Shown: positions 44,327-54,323, counted from the first letter of the stretch. The stretch: 64,000 nucleotides of DNA from Synoicihabitans lomoniglobus (GCF_029023725.1 NZ_CP119075.1:4583501-4647500); one strand, 5' to 3'. The notes: generated from the letters alone by a model not told the origin. Numbers and translations are program-made.

Positions 44327-44734
44327 ATGGACCTCGCCCTCTCCACTCCGGCACTCCTGTTTCCGGCGATCAGCCTGCTGTTTCTCGCCTACACGAATCG
44401 GTTCCTGCACCTCGCGGCGCTGATCCGCAAGCTACACTCCGATCACCTCGCGGGCAACGATCCCTGTGCCAAAGAGCAGATTCTCAATTTGCATCGCCGG
44501 CTCAGCCTCATCCGCTGGATGCAGATCTGGGGTGTGGCCAGCCTGCTGGGATGCACCCTCGCCATGGTGTGCCTGTTTTTTGGCTGGGGCTCGACCGGCT
44601 CGATGGTTTTCGTGGCGAGTGTGCTCGCGATGACCGTCTCCCTCGCGTTGTCCCTGCGGGAGATTTTTATCTCCGGTGGCGCCTTGGCCATTCTGCTCGC
44701 CCAACTGGAAAACTCCCCTCGGGCCAAATCCTGA
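44327..44734 (+). CDS. DUF2721 family membrane protein
   Basis: 135 residues from the ATG at 44327. LLFPAISLLFLAYTNRFLHLAALIR at the N-terminus, followed by a polar stretch with a basic RRL and two more membrane helices (WMQIWGVASLLGCTLAMVCLFF, SMVFVASVLAMTVSLALSL), is the pattern of the DUF2721 family. The family has no established function. The next gene starts 8 bp downstream, so they may be co-transcribed. Confidence 0.75.
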   Translation: MDLALSTPALLFPAISLLFLAYTNRFLHLAALIRKLHSDHLAGNDPCAKEQILNLHRRLSLIRWMQIWGVASLLGCTLAMVCLFFGWGSTGSMVFVASVLAMTVSLALSLREIFISGGALAILLAQLENSPRAKS

Positions 44735-44742
44735 AATCCAAG

Positions 44743-45216
44743 ATGCGCTTGCGTTCCACGCCATTTGACCCCGAGCAATTCGCCGTTTGGCGCGAGCACA
44801 GTATTGCGGCGTTTGCTGCCGACAAGATCGCCGCCGGCACTTGGTCAGCTGATCAAGCGCCCGCCCTGGCCGTCGCATCTTTCGATGAATCACTCCCCCA
44901 AGGATCGGATACAACCGGTCACGCGATCCGCCGCGTAATCAACGACGCAACTGAAGAACTGATCGGTTGGTTCTGGGTCGGTCCCGCCACCCACAGCGCG
45001 CCGGGAACCGCTTGGTTGTTCGATATCGAAATCGTGCCGGAGCATCGCGGCCAGGGCCACGGTCGAGCTGTGCTCAAATTGGCCGAAGACGAAGCGCGGA
45101 CGCTGGGTTTCAGCACGCTCGGCCTCCATGTGTTTGCGCACAACCCCGTGGCGCGCCATCTCTATGAGGCCTGTGATTTCCAACTCACCGACCTGAACTA
45201 CGCCAAAAAACTGTAA
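44743..45216 (+). CDS. GNAT family N-acetyltransferase
   Basis: 157 residues. The acetyl-CoA-binding loop is IVPEHRGQGHGRAVLKLAE (R/Q-x-x-G-x-G), preceded by strand WLFDIEI and followed by LGLHVFAHNPVARHLYEACDFQ, the motif B end of the GNAT fold. It transfers an acetyl group to an amine of unknown nature. It lies between the DUF2721 gene (8 bp) and the YdeI-like gene (9 bp), suggesting one transcript. Confidence 0.85.
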   Translation: MRLRSTPFDPEQFAVWREHSIAAFAADKIAAGTWSADQAPALAVASFDESLPQGSDTTGHAIRRVINDATEELIGWFWVGPATHSAPGTAWLFDIEIVPEHRGQGHGRAVLKLAEDEARTLGFSTLGLHVFAHNPVARHLYEACDFQLTDLNYAKKL

Positions 45217-45225
45217 GGTTCGACC

Positions 45226-45840
45226 ATGTCCCGCGATCCCCGTATCGACACCTACATCGCCCACGCGCAGCCGTTCGCCCAGCCCATTCTGAAGCACCTG
45301 CGTGAACTGGTGCATCAAGCCGTCCCCGAGGTGGTGGAAACCATCAAATGGGGAGCCCCGGCCTACACGCTGAAAGGCAAGCAGGTATGCCTGACCGCCA
45401 GTTTCAAAGCCCATTGCGCTTTGTCCTTCTGGGCCAAAGCCATGGAGGAGGTGCTCGCGGCCGACGGCATCGGGCCACAGGAGGGTATGGGCAACCTCGG
45501 CAAGATCACCGACCTGACCGACCTTCCCGCCCGAACCAAACTCATCCGTTACCTGCAAACGGCCGCGCGACTGGCCACCGCCGCTCCCGCCGGTCGACCC
45601 ACCGCGAAAACTCGCAAGCCCACGCTCGCCACGCCGCCGGAGCTCGCCTCCGCTCTCCAACAACCGTCCCACGCCGCGGCCGCCCACACGTGGACCGCCT
45701 TCACTCCCGCCAAACGCCGTGAATACATCGAGTGGATCACGACCGCCAAGCAGGACGCCACCCGCGCCCGCCGCCTCGCGACCACCCTCCAGTGGCTGGC
45801 CGAAGGCAAGACTCGCCACTGGAAATACCAGAACTGCTAA
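45226..45840 (+). CDS. YdeI/OmpD-associated (DUF1801-containing) family protein
   Basis: 204 residues. The N-terminal DUF1801 domain has LRELVHQAVPEVVETIKWGAPAYTLKGKQVC and continues to LIRYLQTAARLA. The C-terminal segment WTAFTPAKRREYIEWITTAKQDATRARRLATT is the bacteriocin-protection YdeI/OmpD-associated helix. The two are commonly fused. The function is poorly known; the E. coli relative has been linked to antimicrobial peptide tolerance. The linker (RPTAKTRKPTLA) is basic and proline-rich. Confidence 0.82.
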   Translation: MSRDPRIDTYIAHAQPFAQPILKHLRELVHQAVPEVVETIKWGAPAYTLKGKQVCLTASFKAHCALSFWAKAMEEVLAADGIGPQEGMGNLGKITDLTDLPARTKLIRYLQTAARLATAAPAGRPTAKTRKPTLATPPELASALQQPSHAAAAHTWTAFTPAKRREYIEWITTAKQDATRARRLATTLQWLAEGKTRHWKYQNC

Positions 45841-46034
45841 AAAGCCTCGCTCGAAAACTCACGCTCCCCACGCCACCGACCCAGCATGCTGCGGCCGCGA
45901 CGATGAACGGCTCACGCCATCACTAAAGTCAAATGGCAGGAATCGAACGCCGAGACCTAAAGATCTGTGACCGGGGGCCGATATAGTGAGATGACCCCCG
46001 TCGCGGCACCCCGACTCCGGATCCCACCCCCTAC

Positions 46035-49000
46035 GTGATACCCTCCTTCCTGCATCGAACGGCCACCGCTTGGATAATTCTGGGACTGTCTCTCGTGGCG
46101 ACGTTCATCGGCTGGCGGTTTTCCGTGGAATACACCGAACAAGTGGCGCAGGAGCGTTTCACGTTCGCCACCGACGAGGCCGAGCTCCTGATCGAGGAGC
46201 GCATGCTGGAGTATGAGCAAGCGTTGCGCGGTGGCGTGGGCCTGTTCGGTGCCTCCTCCCCCATCTCCCGCGATGACTGGCGGCACTACGTCGAAACATT
46301 GCGAATCCAACGCTACTTTCCCGGCATCCAGGGCATGGGCTTTGCGCGGCTGATTCCGCCCGAAGCGTTGGCCGATTTTGAAGCCGATATTCGTCGACAG
46401 GGTTTCCCTGATTTCAAGGTGACTCCGGCGGGACCCCGCGACATCTACACGGCGATCGAATTTCTGGAGCCCTTCGATGCGCGCAATCAACGCGCCTTTG
46501 GCTACGACATGTTTTCGCATCCGGTTCGCCGCGCCGCCATGGCACGATCCCGCGACACCGGTGAAGCGGCCATGTCGGGCCGGGTCGTGTTGCTGCAGGA
46601 AACCGACACGGACATCCAGCCCGGCGTCTTGACCTACCTGCCGGTCTATCGCCGGGATCACCCCACGAGCACGATCGCGGAACGGCGGGAGGCCCTGGTG
46701 GGCTACGTCTACGCCCCGTTTCGCATGCGGGACCTCATGTCCGGCATCCTCGAGCACACCCGGCGCGAGGTGGACGTGCAGGTCTATGACGGCCCGACCG
46801 TGAATCCCGCCACATTCCTGCACCAGACTTTCACTCCCGACGCGGTGGCCGGGGCCCCGGGCGAACCTCGTTTCACGGAGACCCGACAGATGACGATCTC
46901 GGGCCAACTCTGGACCATCGTCTACACCACCAACGAGAATTTCGATCAAGCGACCGTAAACTACTTGTCCAACTTCGTCGTCGGCACGGGCATCGCCATC
47001 GACCTGCTCCTGTTCACCATCATTGCGGCTCTCGGTGCCCGCTATCGGTCGGAGCATGTGGCCGCCACCACCTCGGCTGCCAAGGCTCAACAATACGCCT
47101 ACCGCCACGCGGCGATATTGAAAAGCGCGGGCTCCGTGATCGTCGCCGCGAACGCGGAGGGTGTCATCGTCGAGTTCAATCCGGCGGCGGAAAAAATGCT
47201 GGGCTACACCGCGGCCGAAATGATTGACCGCGAAACCCCCGCCGTCTTTCACGACCCCGACGAGATCGCCCAACGCGCCGGGCAGTTCAGCAAAGAGTTG
47301 GGGCGACCACTCGAACCCGGTTTTGAGGTGTTCGTCGCCAAGTCGGATCTCAACCTGCCCAACACCCATGAGTGGACCTACATCAGCAAAGACGGGAACC
47401 GCATCCCGGTCCTGCTGACCGTTACCGCGCTGCGCGACAGCAACGATGCCATCACCGGTTACTTGGGCGTCGCGCATGACATCTCCGTGCAAGCGCAAGC
47501 CCAGCGCCGACTCGCCAACACTCTGGCCGAGGTCAAGTCCCTCACCGCGGCGCTCAACGAACATTCCGTCATCGCCGTCACCGATCTCAACGGGTTCATC
47601 CGCGAGGCCAACGACAAGTTTTGCGACATCTACGGCTACGCCCCCGAGGAGTTCATCGGCCAGGACTACGGCATGCTGAAATCCGGGGTCCATGATGGGG
47701 CATTTTTCGCCCAGATGTGGGGCGTCATTTCGTCCGGTCGACCTTGGCACGGCGAGATTTGCAACCGGGCCAAAGACGGCCGCCTTCGCTGGATCGACAC
47801 CAGCGTCCTTCCCGTGCTCGACGCCGACGGCGTGCCCCGCAAATACATTGCCGTCAGCACCGACATCACGCCTCAACGCCAGCTGGTCAAGCGACTCGAA
47901 CTCACGCAGCACATCGCCGCCATCGGAGGCTGGGACGTGGATCTGATCGCTGGCACCGTCCGGTGGACCGACGTGACCTACGACATCCACGAGTTGGAAC
48001 GCGGATCACCCATCGATCTTGATCAGGGCATCGCCTTTTACCACCCCAACGACCGGCAACGCGTCCGCGACGTCGTGGAAAACGCGATCGCGACCGGAGA
48101 ATCCTGGGACTTGGAGTTGCGCATCACCACCGCCAAGGGCCACGAGAAGTGGGTGCGGGCGGTGGGTCGCGTCGAGATGAGCGGCGACAACGCCATCGCC
48201 CTGTTCGGCACCTTCCAGGATATCCACGAAACCAAGACGGCCCAGCTCGCTCTGCGCGCCAGCGAAGAACGGTTCCGCACCCTTGCCGCCGTCCTCCCCA
48301 TCGGCATCTGGGAAGTCAACGCCGAGGGCGACTGCCTCTACACCAACCGGGCCTACCAGGAGAGCACGGAGCTGACCTTGGAGGAAACGCTGGGACGCGG
48401 TTACACCACGGCCGTCCATCCCGAGGATGTGGACGGACTGTTTGCAGCGTGGAATCGCTTTGTGACGGGCACCGAGAGTTTCGAACACGAGTTTCGCTTC
48501 CGCACGAAATCGGGCCAGATTCGCTGGGTGCACTCCCAGGGCACCGCGATCAAACGCGACGGCCAAACTCTCGGCTACGTTGGCGCCAATCTCGATATCA
48601 CCGAAAGCCGCCAAGCCATGAACGACATGGCCGCGTCCCTGCACGAAAAAGAAATCCTGCTGCGCGAGGTGCACCACCGGGTGAAGAACAACCTGCAACT
48701 CGTCTCCAGCCTGCTGAACCTGCAGGCCGGCTACATCAGCGACCCGACCACGCTCACGGTTTTTCGGGAAAGCCAGCAACGCATCCGCTCCATGGCCCTC
48801 GTCCATGAGATGCTCTACGCCCACACCTCTCTGGCCAGCATCCAAATCGATGTTTACCTCAAGGAACTGGCGGGGTCGCTGCGCCGCAACTTTCCGGACT
48901 TTGCCGCCCGCATCCTGCCGAGTTTCAACATCGCGCCGCTACACATTCAGCCCGAAAAGGCCATTCCCCTCGGTCTCATCGTGAACGAACTCCTCACCAA

Positions 49001-49274
49001 TGCCTTCAAACACGGCATGCGTGACGATTCCCCGCTCGAGATCTCCATCGACCTGCAACCCGATACCGCGGGCCGGGCGGTGCTGCAGTTTTCCGACAAT
49101 GGCCCGGGCATGCCGGCCGATGTCGAAGTCAAAACCCCGAAGTCACTCGGACTGCGCCTCATCTCCCTGCTTTCGCGGCAGTTGCAGGCCACCGTCACCC
49201 TTCCGCAAGCTGGTCAACCCGCCCACTTCGAGTTCATTCTGCCCATCGACCCGCCCTCGACCGCCGATAAATGA
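46035..49274 (+). CDS. Membrane-bound CHASE/multi-PAS sensor histidine kinase (HisKA_2 type)
   Basis: 1079 residues from a GTG. Two membrane helices (TAWIILGLSLVATFIGW near 10-27, and FVVGTGIAIDLLLFTIIAALG near 320-340) enclose an extracellular CHASE domain (YFPGIQGMGFARLIP, DIYTAIEFLEP). Four PAS/PAC units follow at about 355-870. Then comes the HisKA_2 box LLREVHHRVKNNLQLVSSLLNLQ with the phospho-accepting His, and a HATPase with NELLTNAFKHG and DNGPGMP. CHASE domains sense small ligands outside the cytoplasm. The stop overlaps the next gene by 4 bp, so the partner protein is its likely target. Confidence 0.92.
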   Translation: MIPSFLHRTATAWIILGLSLVATFIGWRFSVEYTEQVAQERFTFATDEAELLIEERMLEYEQALRGGVGLFGASSPISRDDWRHYVETLRIQRYFPGIQGMGFARLIPPEALADFEADIRRQGFPDFKVTPAGPRDIYTAIEFLEPFDARNQRAFGYDMFSHPVRRAAMARSRDTGEAAMSGRVVLLQETDTDIQPGVLTYLPVYRRDHPTSTIAERREALVGYVYAPFRMRDLMSGILEHTRREVDVQVYDGPTVNPATFLHQTFTPDAVAGAPGEPRFTETRQMTISGQLWTIVYTTNENFDQATVNYLSNFVVGTGIAIDLLLFTIIAALGARYRSEHVAATTSAAKAQQYAYRHAAILKSAGSVIVAANAEGVIVEFNPAAEKMLGYTAAEMIDRETPAVFHDPDEIAQRAGQFSKELGRPLEPGFEVFVAKSDLNLPNTHEWTYISKDGNRIPVLLTVTALRDSNDAITGYLGVAHDISVQAQAQRRLANTLAEVKSLTAALNEHSVIAVTDLNGFIREANDKFCDIYGYAPEEFIGQDYGMLKSGVHDGAFFAQMWGVISSGRPWHGEICNRAKDGRLRWIDTSVLPVLDADGVPRKYIAVSTDITPQRQLVKRLELTQHIAAIGGWDVDLIAGTVRWTDVTYDIHELERGSPIDLDQGIAFYHPNDRQRVRDVVENAIATGESWDLELRITTAKGHEKWVRAVGRVEMSGDNAIALFGTFQDIHETKTAQLALRASEERFRTLAAVLPIGIWEVNAEGDCLYTNRAYQESTELTLEETLGRGYTTAVHPEDVDGLFAAWNRFVTGTESFEHEFRFRTKSGQIRWVHSQGTAIKRDGQTLGYVGANLDITESRQAMNDMAASLHEKEILLREVHHRVKNNLQLVSSLLNLQAGYISDPTTLTVFRESQQRIRSMALVHEMLYAHTSLASIQIDVYLKELAGSLRRNFPDFAARILPSFNIAPLHIQPEKAIPLGLIVNELLTNAFKHGMRDDSPLEISIDLQPDTAGRAVLQFSDNGPGMPADVEVKTPKSLGLRLISLLSRQLQATVTLPQAGQPAHFEFILPIDPPSTADK

Positions 49275-51217
49275 ACGCGCTCCCCCGAATTCTCATCGTC
49301 GAAGACGAGGCGATTCTCGCCGAGGACATGCGTGAGTCCCTCCAAAGCCAAGCCTTCGAAGTGGTCGATATCGTCGACAGCGCCGCCGACGCCTTGGACC
49401 GGGCGCTGCAACTCCGGCCCGACCTCATCATGATGGATATTCACCTGCGCGGGAACGATGACGGGGTCACCGCCGCGCAGACGATTCGCGAGCAGTTGGA
49501 CGTGCCCATCGTGTTTCTCACGGCCCACAGCGACCGGGCCACCCTCGATCGGGCCAAGGCGACCAGCCCCTACGGCTACTTGATCAAACCCTTTCAGGAT
49601 CAGGAACTGCGCGCCACGGTCGAGATGGCCACCTACCGCCACAAAGCCGACGCCCAACTCGGCCGCATGGAGCGCTGGCTTCGCACCACCCTCCAGAGCA
49701 TCAGCGACGGCGTGGTCACGGTCGACCTCCAGCGACGGGTCACGTTCCTCAACCCCGTCGCCGAGCTGGTCCTCGGATGGAACCGGCGGGACGCCGTCGG
49801 CAAATCCTATCAGGAGGTGTTTCGGTTGAGTGATCAAGCCGGTCATCCCGTCGTCGACCCCATCCGGACCGTCATCGAAAACGGCGAAACGCTGCACTTC
49901 GATCACAGCTACATGATCGAGACCAAAGACGGCCGCCGTCGCCGCGTCGACGACAGCATCACCCCGATCCGGGACGAGCACGACGCCATCACCGGCGCCA
50001 TCATCATCTTCCGCGACGCCACCGAAAAATGGGAGCTGGAACGGAAACAGCAACGAGCCGAAAAACGCATTCAGGAGGCGCAACGCATGGAAAGCCTCGG
50101 CATGCTGGCGGCGGGGGTCGCGCACGATTTCAACAACCTGATGGCCGTGGTGATTGGCAACGCCGATCTCCTGCGCCAACCCGCGGTGACCCCGTCGGAC
50201 CACGAGGAATCCATTACCGAGATTCTCACCGCCGCCAAACGGGTCGCCGGGCTGTGCGCCCAAATGCTCAGCTACTCCGAAAACGACCACCAAACTCCCT
50301 TGGAGCCGTTGGATATCACCCGACTTCTCGCCGCAACCACCGGGCAGTTGAGAACCCAGCAGCCCGCGAACGTGGAAATCCACACCGCTCCATCGAGCCC
50401 TTCACTGCGGGCGTTGGGTAACCCCGGGCGGTTGCGACAGCTGTTCACCAATCTGCTGCTCAATGCCTTCGAAGCATTTCAGGACCAACCCGGCCGCATC
50501 GACATCGAGGTGGTCACCGTTACCGCGCTCCCCGGTGATCTGCGCATCACCCCGGATCAGGATTCGGTCGGCGGATGCTGGATCAAGCTCACCGTCCGCG
50601 ACAACGGCTGCGGCATGGACGCCGCCACCCGGGACCACATCTTTGATCCGTTCTTCTCCACCAAGTTCGTCGGGCGCGGTCTGGGCATGTCCATCGCGTT
50701 CAATGTCGTGAAGCTCCATCACGGCGGGCTCGGCGTCACCAGCACGCCGGACGCAGGCACATGCTTTGACCTCTATCTCCCCTGCGCCAAGGACGCCCCG
50801 GCCACCGCCGAAAGTTCCCGCGCTCCGTTCGCCCGGGTGGCCGAATTTTCCGGCCGCGCCATGGTGGTGAATCACGATGCCGATGAGCGCGAATTGATCA
50901 CCATGATCCTGGGCGCGATGGGCCTGGGCCCCGTGGCCGTCACCGATAAATGCCAACCGGCCCTCGACCTGATCCGTCAGGAGCCGCCGCCCGCCGTCGC
51001 CCTCTTCGATCTGGGCACGCCCGGATCGTCCGGCACCGACATCCTGCGCGACTTGCGAACGACCCACTCCTGGATCCCGGTCGTGCTGACCGGCGACGGT
51101 TACTCCCCCGCAGTTGCCGACATCATCGCCGCCGATCCTTTCACCATCTTCGTCGCCAAACCGTTCGAAGTGCCAGACCTCGCTGCCGCCATTCGCGAGT
51201 TGCTCTCCCGCACCTGA
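49271..51217 (+). CDS. Hybrid regulator: REC-PAS-histidine kinase-REC
   Basis: 648 residues. The N-terminal receiver (1-120) has ILIVEDEAILAEDM, the phospho-accepting Asp in LIMMDIHLRG, VFLTAHSD and the Lys in YLIKPF. A PAS domain (about 135-255) with PVAELVLGWNRRDAVGKSYQEVF follows. The kinase has the H-box SLGMLAAGVAHDFNNLMAVVIG and an ATPase domain with DNGCGMD and GRGLGMSIAFNVVKLHHG. The C-terminal receiver has Asp in ALFDLGTPGSSG and Lys in VAKPFEV. There is no DNA-binding or other output domain, so it is a phosphorelay node. Translation is coupled to the CHASE kinase by an ATGA overlap. Confidence 0.92.
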   Translation: MNALPRILIVEDEAILAEDMRESLQSQAFEVVDIVDSAADALDRALQLRPDLIMMDIHLRGNDDGVTAAQTIREQLDVPIVFLTAHSDRATLDRAKATSPYGYLIKPFQDQELRATVEMATYRHKADAQLGRMERWLRTTLQSISDGVVTVDLQRRVTFLNPVAELVLGWNRRDAVGKSYQEVFRLSDQAGHPVVDPIRTVIENGETLHFDHSYMIETKDGRRRRVDDSITPIRDEHDAITGAIIIFRDATEKWELERKQQRAEKRIQEAQRMESLGMLAAGVAHDFNNLMAVVIGNADLLRQPAVTPSDHEESITEILTAAKRVAGLCAQMLSYSENDHQTPLEPLDITRLLAATTGQLRTQQPANVEIHTAPSSPSLRALGNPGRLRQLFTNLLLNAFEAFQDQPGRIDIEVVTVTALPGDLRITPDQDSVGGCWIKLTVRDNGCGMDAATRDHIFDPFFSTKFVGRGLGMSIAFNVVKLHHGGLGVTSTPDAGTCFDLYLPCAKDAPATAESSRAPFARVAEFSGRAMVVNHDADERELITMILGAMGLGPVAVTDKCQPALDLIRQEPPPAVALFDLGTPGSSGTDILRDLRTTHSWIPVVLTGDGYSPAVADIIAADPFTIFVAKPFEVPDLAAAIRELLSRT

Positions 51218-51335
51218 GCCTGCCGGTCGCCCCGCTCTTTTCGGTGGTCCTCAAACAGTCCGGTCCCCTGCGACATTGCGACTGGTTTCACTCCGTTTTC
51301 GCTTCGTTGCTTCGAGTGCCCCTCGACTACCCCGC

Positions 51336-52283
51336 ATGCCCCTGCCTCGTTGTTACACTTTCCCGCGAGCTCCCGCCTTCCTGCTGTTCGCGCTTTTGAT
51401 CGCTCATATCGGTCGAGCGGACAAACACGTCGCGATCCGTGCCACCGCTTCGCCGGACTACGAGGCCTCCCGCCAAACCGAGAGTGGTGCTCCGCGCGTC
51501 GAACGCTACGTGTTTCTCAAAGGTAAGTTTTTTGAGGGTGCGATCCGTGACAAATCCCTCGAAGAAACCGAGATGATCGAGGTCGCTCGCGCCTTGGCTC
51601 CCCATCTGGCGAAGCAAAACTATCTGCCCACGTCCGAGACGGCCGAAGCCGACATCGTCATCGCCGTGCACTGGGGACTCACCACGTCGCTCAAACACAA
51701 CACCGACTACGTCATGCACATGATGGAGCAAGCGCGCGAGCAGCAACGCGTGGACCAAGATTTCTACCAGGCGGTCTACGTCGACGAAAACGGCGCGGAT
51801 ATTATCCCGACCGACTACGCCCAAAGTTTGCTTCAGCAAGGTGCCGCCGATCGCGCCGCCGCGCCAGACTACGAATGGGCGCGCATGGCATCGACGCGTT
51901 CGGAACGCGACATCAGTGAACGCCCCATTGCGACCGTGCTGGGTTTTTCCGAGGCGCTGCGTCGTGACGCCAAACGGGCCGTCGCGGGCGAAGATGCCCG
52001 CACTCTCCGTCACTATCTCAACGAGGAGCGGTATTTTGTCATCCTCATGGCCTACGACCTCAAAAGCGGGAAGGATGGCAAACCGATGGAACGCAAATGG
52101 GTCGCTCGCCTGAGTGTGGCCGCCGCCGGCATCAATTTTCCCATGGCCCTCGAACGTCTGGGCGAAACCGGCTCCGACTATTTTGGCACCGACCAACCCG
52201 AACTCAAAGTAAAGCGAGCCCCGGTGAACGACCACCGCGGCGAGGTCGAGATCGGCGACGCCATCGTCATCGAAAACCCCTGA
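51336..52283 (+). CDS. Exported protein of unknown function
   Basis: 315 residues from the ATG at 51336. The signal peptide is about residues 1-25 (CYTFPRAPAFLLFALLIAHIGRA). The mature protein is charged and soluble: YVFLKGKFFEGAIRDKSLEETEMIEVARALAPHLAKQNYLP, then EADIVIAVHWGLTTSL, YFVILMAYDL and KWVARLSVAAAGINFPMALE. The order of helices and strands resembles lipoprotein-like DUF4136-type proteins, but I cannot assign a family. It follows the hybrid kinase by 118 bp on the same strand and converges with the beta-galactosidase gene. Confidence 0.7.
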   Translation: MPLPRCYTFPRAPAFLLFALLIAHIGRADKHVAIRATASPDYEASRQTESGAPRVERYVFLKGKFFEGAIRDKSLEETEMIEVARALAPHLAKQNYLPTSETAEADIVIAVHWGLTTSLKHNTDYVMHMMEQAREQQRVDQDFYQAVYVDENGADIIPTDYAQSLLQQGAADRAAAPDYEWARMASTRSERDISERPIATVLGFSEALRRDAKRAVAGEDARTLRHYLNEERYFVILMAYDLKSGKDGKPMERKWVARLSVAAAGINFPMALERLGETGSDYFGTDQPELKVKRAPVNDHRGEVEIGDAIVIENP

Positions 52284-52301
52284 TCGTCCGACAACACGGG
52301 G

Positions 52302-54323
52302 TTATCGCTTCAGGGCCCGCCAGGCGTAGCGACCCACGGTCAGAGTTCCGGCCGCCACGGCTTCACCCGTGATGGCATCCGTGAGCCCATCCGGCACCAC
52401 CACCGTGCCGCCTTGACCGTCGCAATTGATCGCGATCCACCACGACTCGCCGTTCGCATCACATTGCGGTGCGATCAACGTGCCCGGACTCGGCTGCCCC
52501 CATGACGCCACCCCCGCTTCCGCGGCACAGGACCGCACGAACTCGTGTAACCACTTTCCTCCTACATCGCCCTCCGGCTCGGCGGTTAGCATGACGATGC
52601 GTCCCGCCCCCCAATCACGCTCCGTCCACCACGCCAACCCCTCGGCGGGGGAATCACTGCGCAACACCCCGCGCACCCGCGTCGCCTCCGACGACGGTCG
52701 CAGAGCCATTCCCCACCCCGCCAGCGGGATCTCCCGCGCGGAATCAACAATGCCCTTGGTCCCGCTGCCGGTCAGGGGCCACGCGTAAACCATCTCCACC
52801 CCGGCAAGACGCTCCAACCGCGCCCCCAAGCCCGCATCGGTTGGCACATTGTGCTCCGCCGTCCGCGTGCCCGTCAGCGGACCGCACACCCAGGTGCCAC
52901 CCGCCCGCACCCAGGCTTCCACGCGATCGAGAAACACTTCGTCCACGCACGCCATCGCGGGCGTGAACAGCACCTTCAACCCATCGAGCGCAGCCCCCTC
53001 GAAACGCACGTCGCGCGGCAACCCCGCATCGCACAGCCGCCGGTGCCACGCTTTGAGCGTCGCCAGATAATCCACCGCATGTCGCTCACGATCGGCCCCC
53101 AACGGTTCGACGTCCAGCATCACGCGGCCGCGGTCGCTCCACGTCAGCGCCACCTCCGCCGGGGCCGGGCAACTGTTCGCCAACAGCGGTTCCAACGCTC
53201 GCCGCGCGGACTCGACCGCCTGCACTTCGGCGTGACCGATGCTCGGCTTAAACCACGCACTCATCACCGCACTGTGCGGCATCTCACAACCCCCGCGTTG
53301 CTGACGCCACAGCCAGTAACACATCGTGCGTGCCCCGAGCGCGAAGGACACCACCGCTTCCGCCGCCAAAAATCCCTTGGGGTGGGACGTCTCGTGGGCC
53401 CCGAACCAGCCATTGTGGGCCACGCTCGTTTCCATCACCCAGTGCGCCCGATTTGGTTTGGCGGCCCGAAACAGATCGTGATCGAACACCCCGTCGCTCC
53501 AATTCGCCGCCGACGGGTAATCGTCGAACGACACAAAATCCAACCCCGTGCTCATGCGCTCCAGATTGACCGCAAACCCCACGCCAAAGTTGTGCGTGAT
53601 CGGTTGCTCGGTGTGCCGCCGCAGGATCGCCGCCTGCTCATCCATGAACGCCGCCACGCGTTCCCGCGCAAACATCCGCCACGCCGTGCTCAACGACGCG
53701 TGGTGCAGAAACGGCGTCGACACCGGGGCGGGCACTTGGTCGAAACGTTGATACGTCTCGCTCCATACATCCGTGCCCCACGCCGCGTTGAGCTCATCGA
53801 TCGAGCCGTAACGCTCGGCCAGCCACCCGTGCCACGCCGCGATCGCGTGCGGATTAAAATCCTCCGCCACGTGACACTTGAACTCGTTGTCGATCTGCCA
53901 TCCCACAATCGCCGGATGCCGCCCCAGCTCCGCCCCACACGCCTCGACGATGCGGTGGCAGGCCGCCCGCACGTCGGGGTTTTCAAAGGAGGCATGTTGC
54001 CGACTGCCATGACTCATCACCACGCCGGCCGCGTCCGTAAAACACCGCTCCGGATGCCCGTGCGTCAGCCAAATCGGCGGCGTCGGCGTCGGCGTGCACC
54101 ACACCACGGCGATGCCGGCGGCGTGCAACCGATCCAGCACGCCCTTGAAATACTCGAGTGAAATCTCGCCCTCATTCGGTTCGATCACCGACCACGCAAA
54201 CTCCCCCATCCGCACCAGGTTGATCCCGAGCCGCTGCATCTCCGCGATATCGCGTTCGAGATCTCCGGCGGGCCAGAGCTCAGGGTAATAACAAACACCG
54301 TGGTAAAGAGGGGTCGCAGGCAT
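52302..54323 (-). CDS. Beta-galactosidase, glycoside hydrolase family 42
   Basis: 673 residues from the ATG at 54323. YHGVCYYPELWP at the N-terminus, RMGEFAWSVIEPNEG, the acid/base Glu147 in VGWQIDNEFKCH, and the nucleophile Glu298 in HWVMETSVAH are GH42 landmarks. A trimerisation-like domain (VLFTPAMACVDEVFLDRVEAWVRAGG) and a small C-terminal beta domain follow. There is no signal peptide, so it hydrolyses imported galactosides in the cytoplasm. Longer frames (to 54452) add an atypical N-terminus. It diverges from the beta-helix gene across 254 bp. Confidence 0.94.
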   Translation of the reverse strand: MPATPLYHGVCYYPELWPAGDLERDIAEMQRLGINLVRMGEFAWSVIEPNEGEISLEYFKGVLDRLHAAGIAVVWCTPTPTPPIWLTHGHPERCFTDAAGVVMSHGSRQHASFENPDVRAACHRIVEACGAELGRHPAIVGWQIDNEFKCHVAEDFNPHAIAAWHGWLAERYGSIDELNAAWGTDVWSETYQRFDQVPAPVSTPFLHHASLSTAWRMFARERVAAFMDEQAAILRRHTEQPITHNFGVGFAVNLERMSTGLDFVSFDDYPSAANWSDGVFDHDLFRAAKPNRAHWVMETSVAHNGWFGAHETSHPKGFLAAEAVVSFALGARTMCYWLWRQQRGGCEMPHSAVMSAWFKPSIGHAEVQAVESARRALEPLLANSCPAPAEVALTWSDRGRVMLDVEPLGADRERHAVDYLATLKAWHRRLCDAGLPRDVRFEGAALDGLKVLFTPAMACVDEVFLDRVEAWVRAGGTWVCGPLTGTRTAEHNVPTDAGLGARLERLAGVEMVYAWPLTGSGTKGIVDSAREIPLAGWGMALRPSSEATRVRGVLRSDSPAEGLAWWTERDWGAGRIVMLTAEPEGDVGGKWLHEFVRSCAAEAGVASWGQPSPGTLIAPQCDANGESWWIAINCDGQGGTVVVPDGLTDAITGEAVAAGTLTVGRYAWRALKR

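Noticed and set aside
45934..46010. Possible minus-strand tRNA
   Set aside because: Only the T-loop and acceptor-like 3' end fit. The T-stem has clashing pairs and no anticodon arm can be drawn, so it is not called as a tRNA gene.
45957..47990. 677-residue minus-strand open frame opposite the CHASE kinase
   Set aside because: It is antisense to a gene with a full set of sensor kinase motifs, and its composition (Val/Gly/Asp/His) is typical of a reversed high-GC gene.
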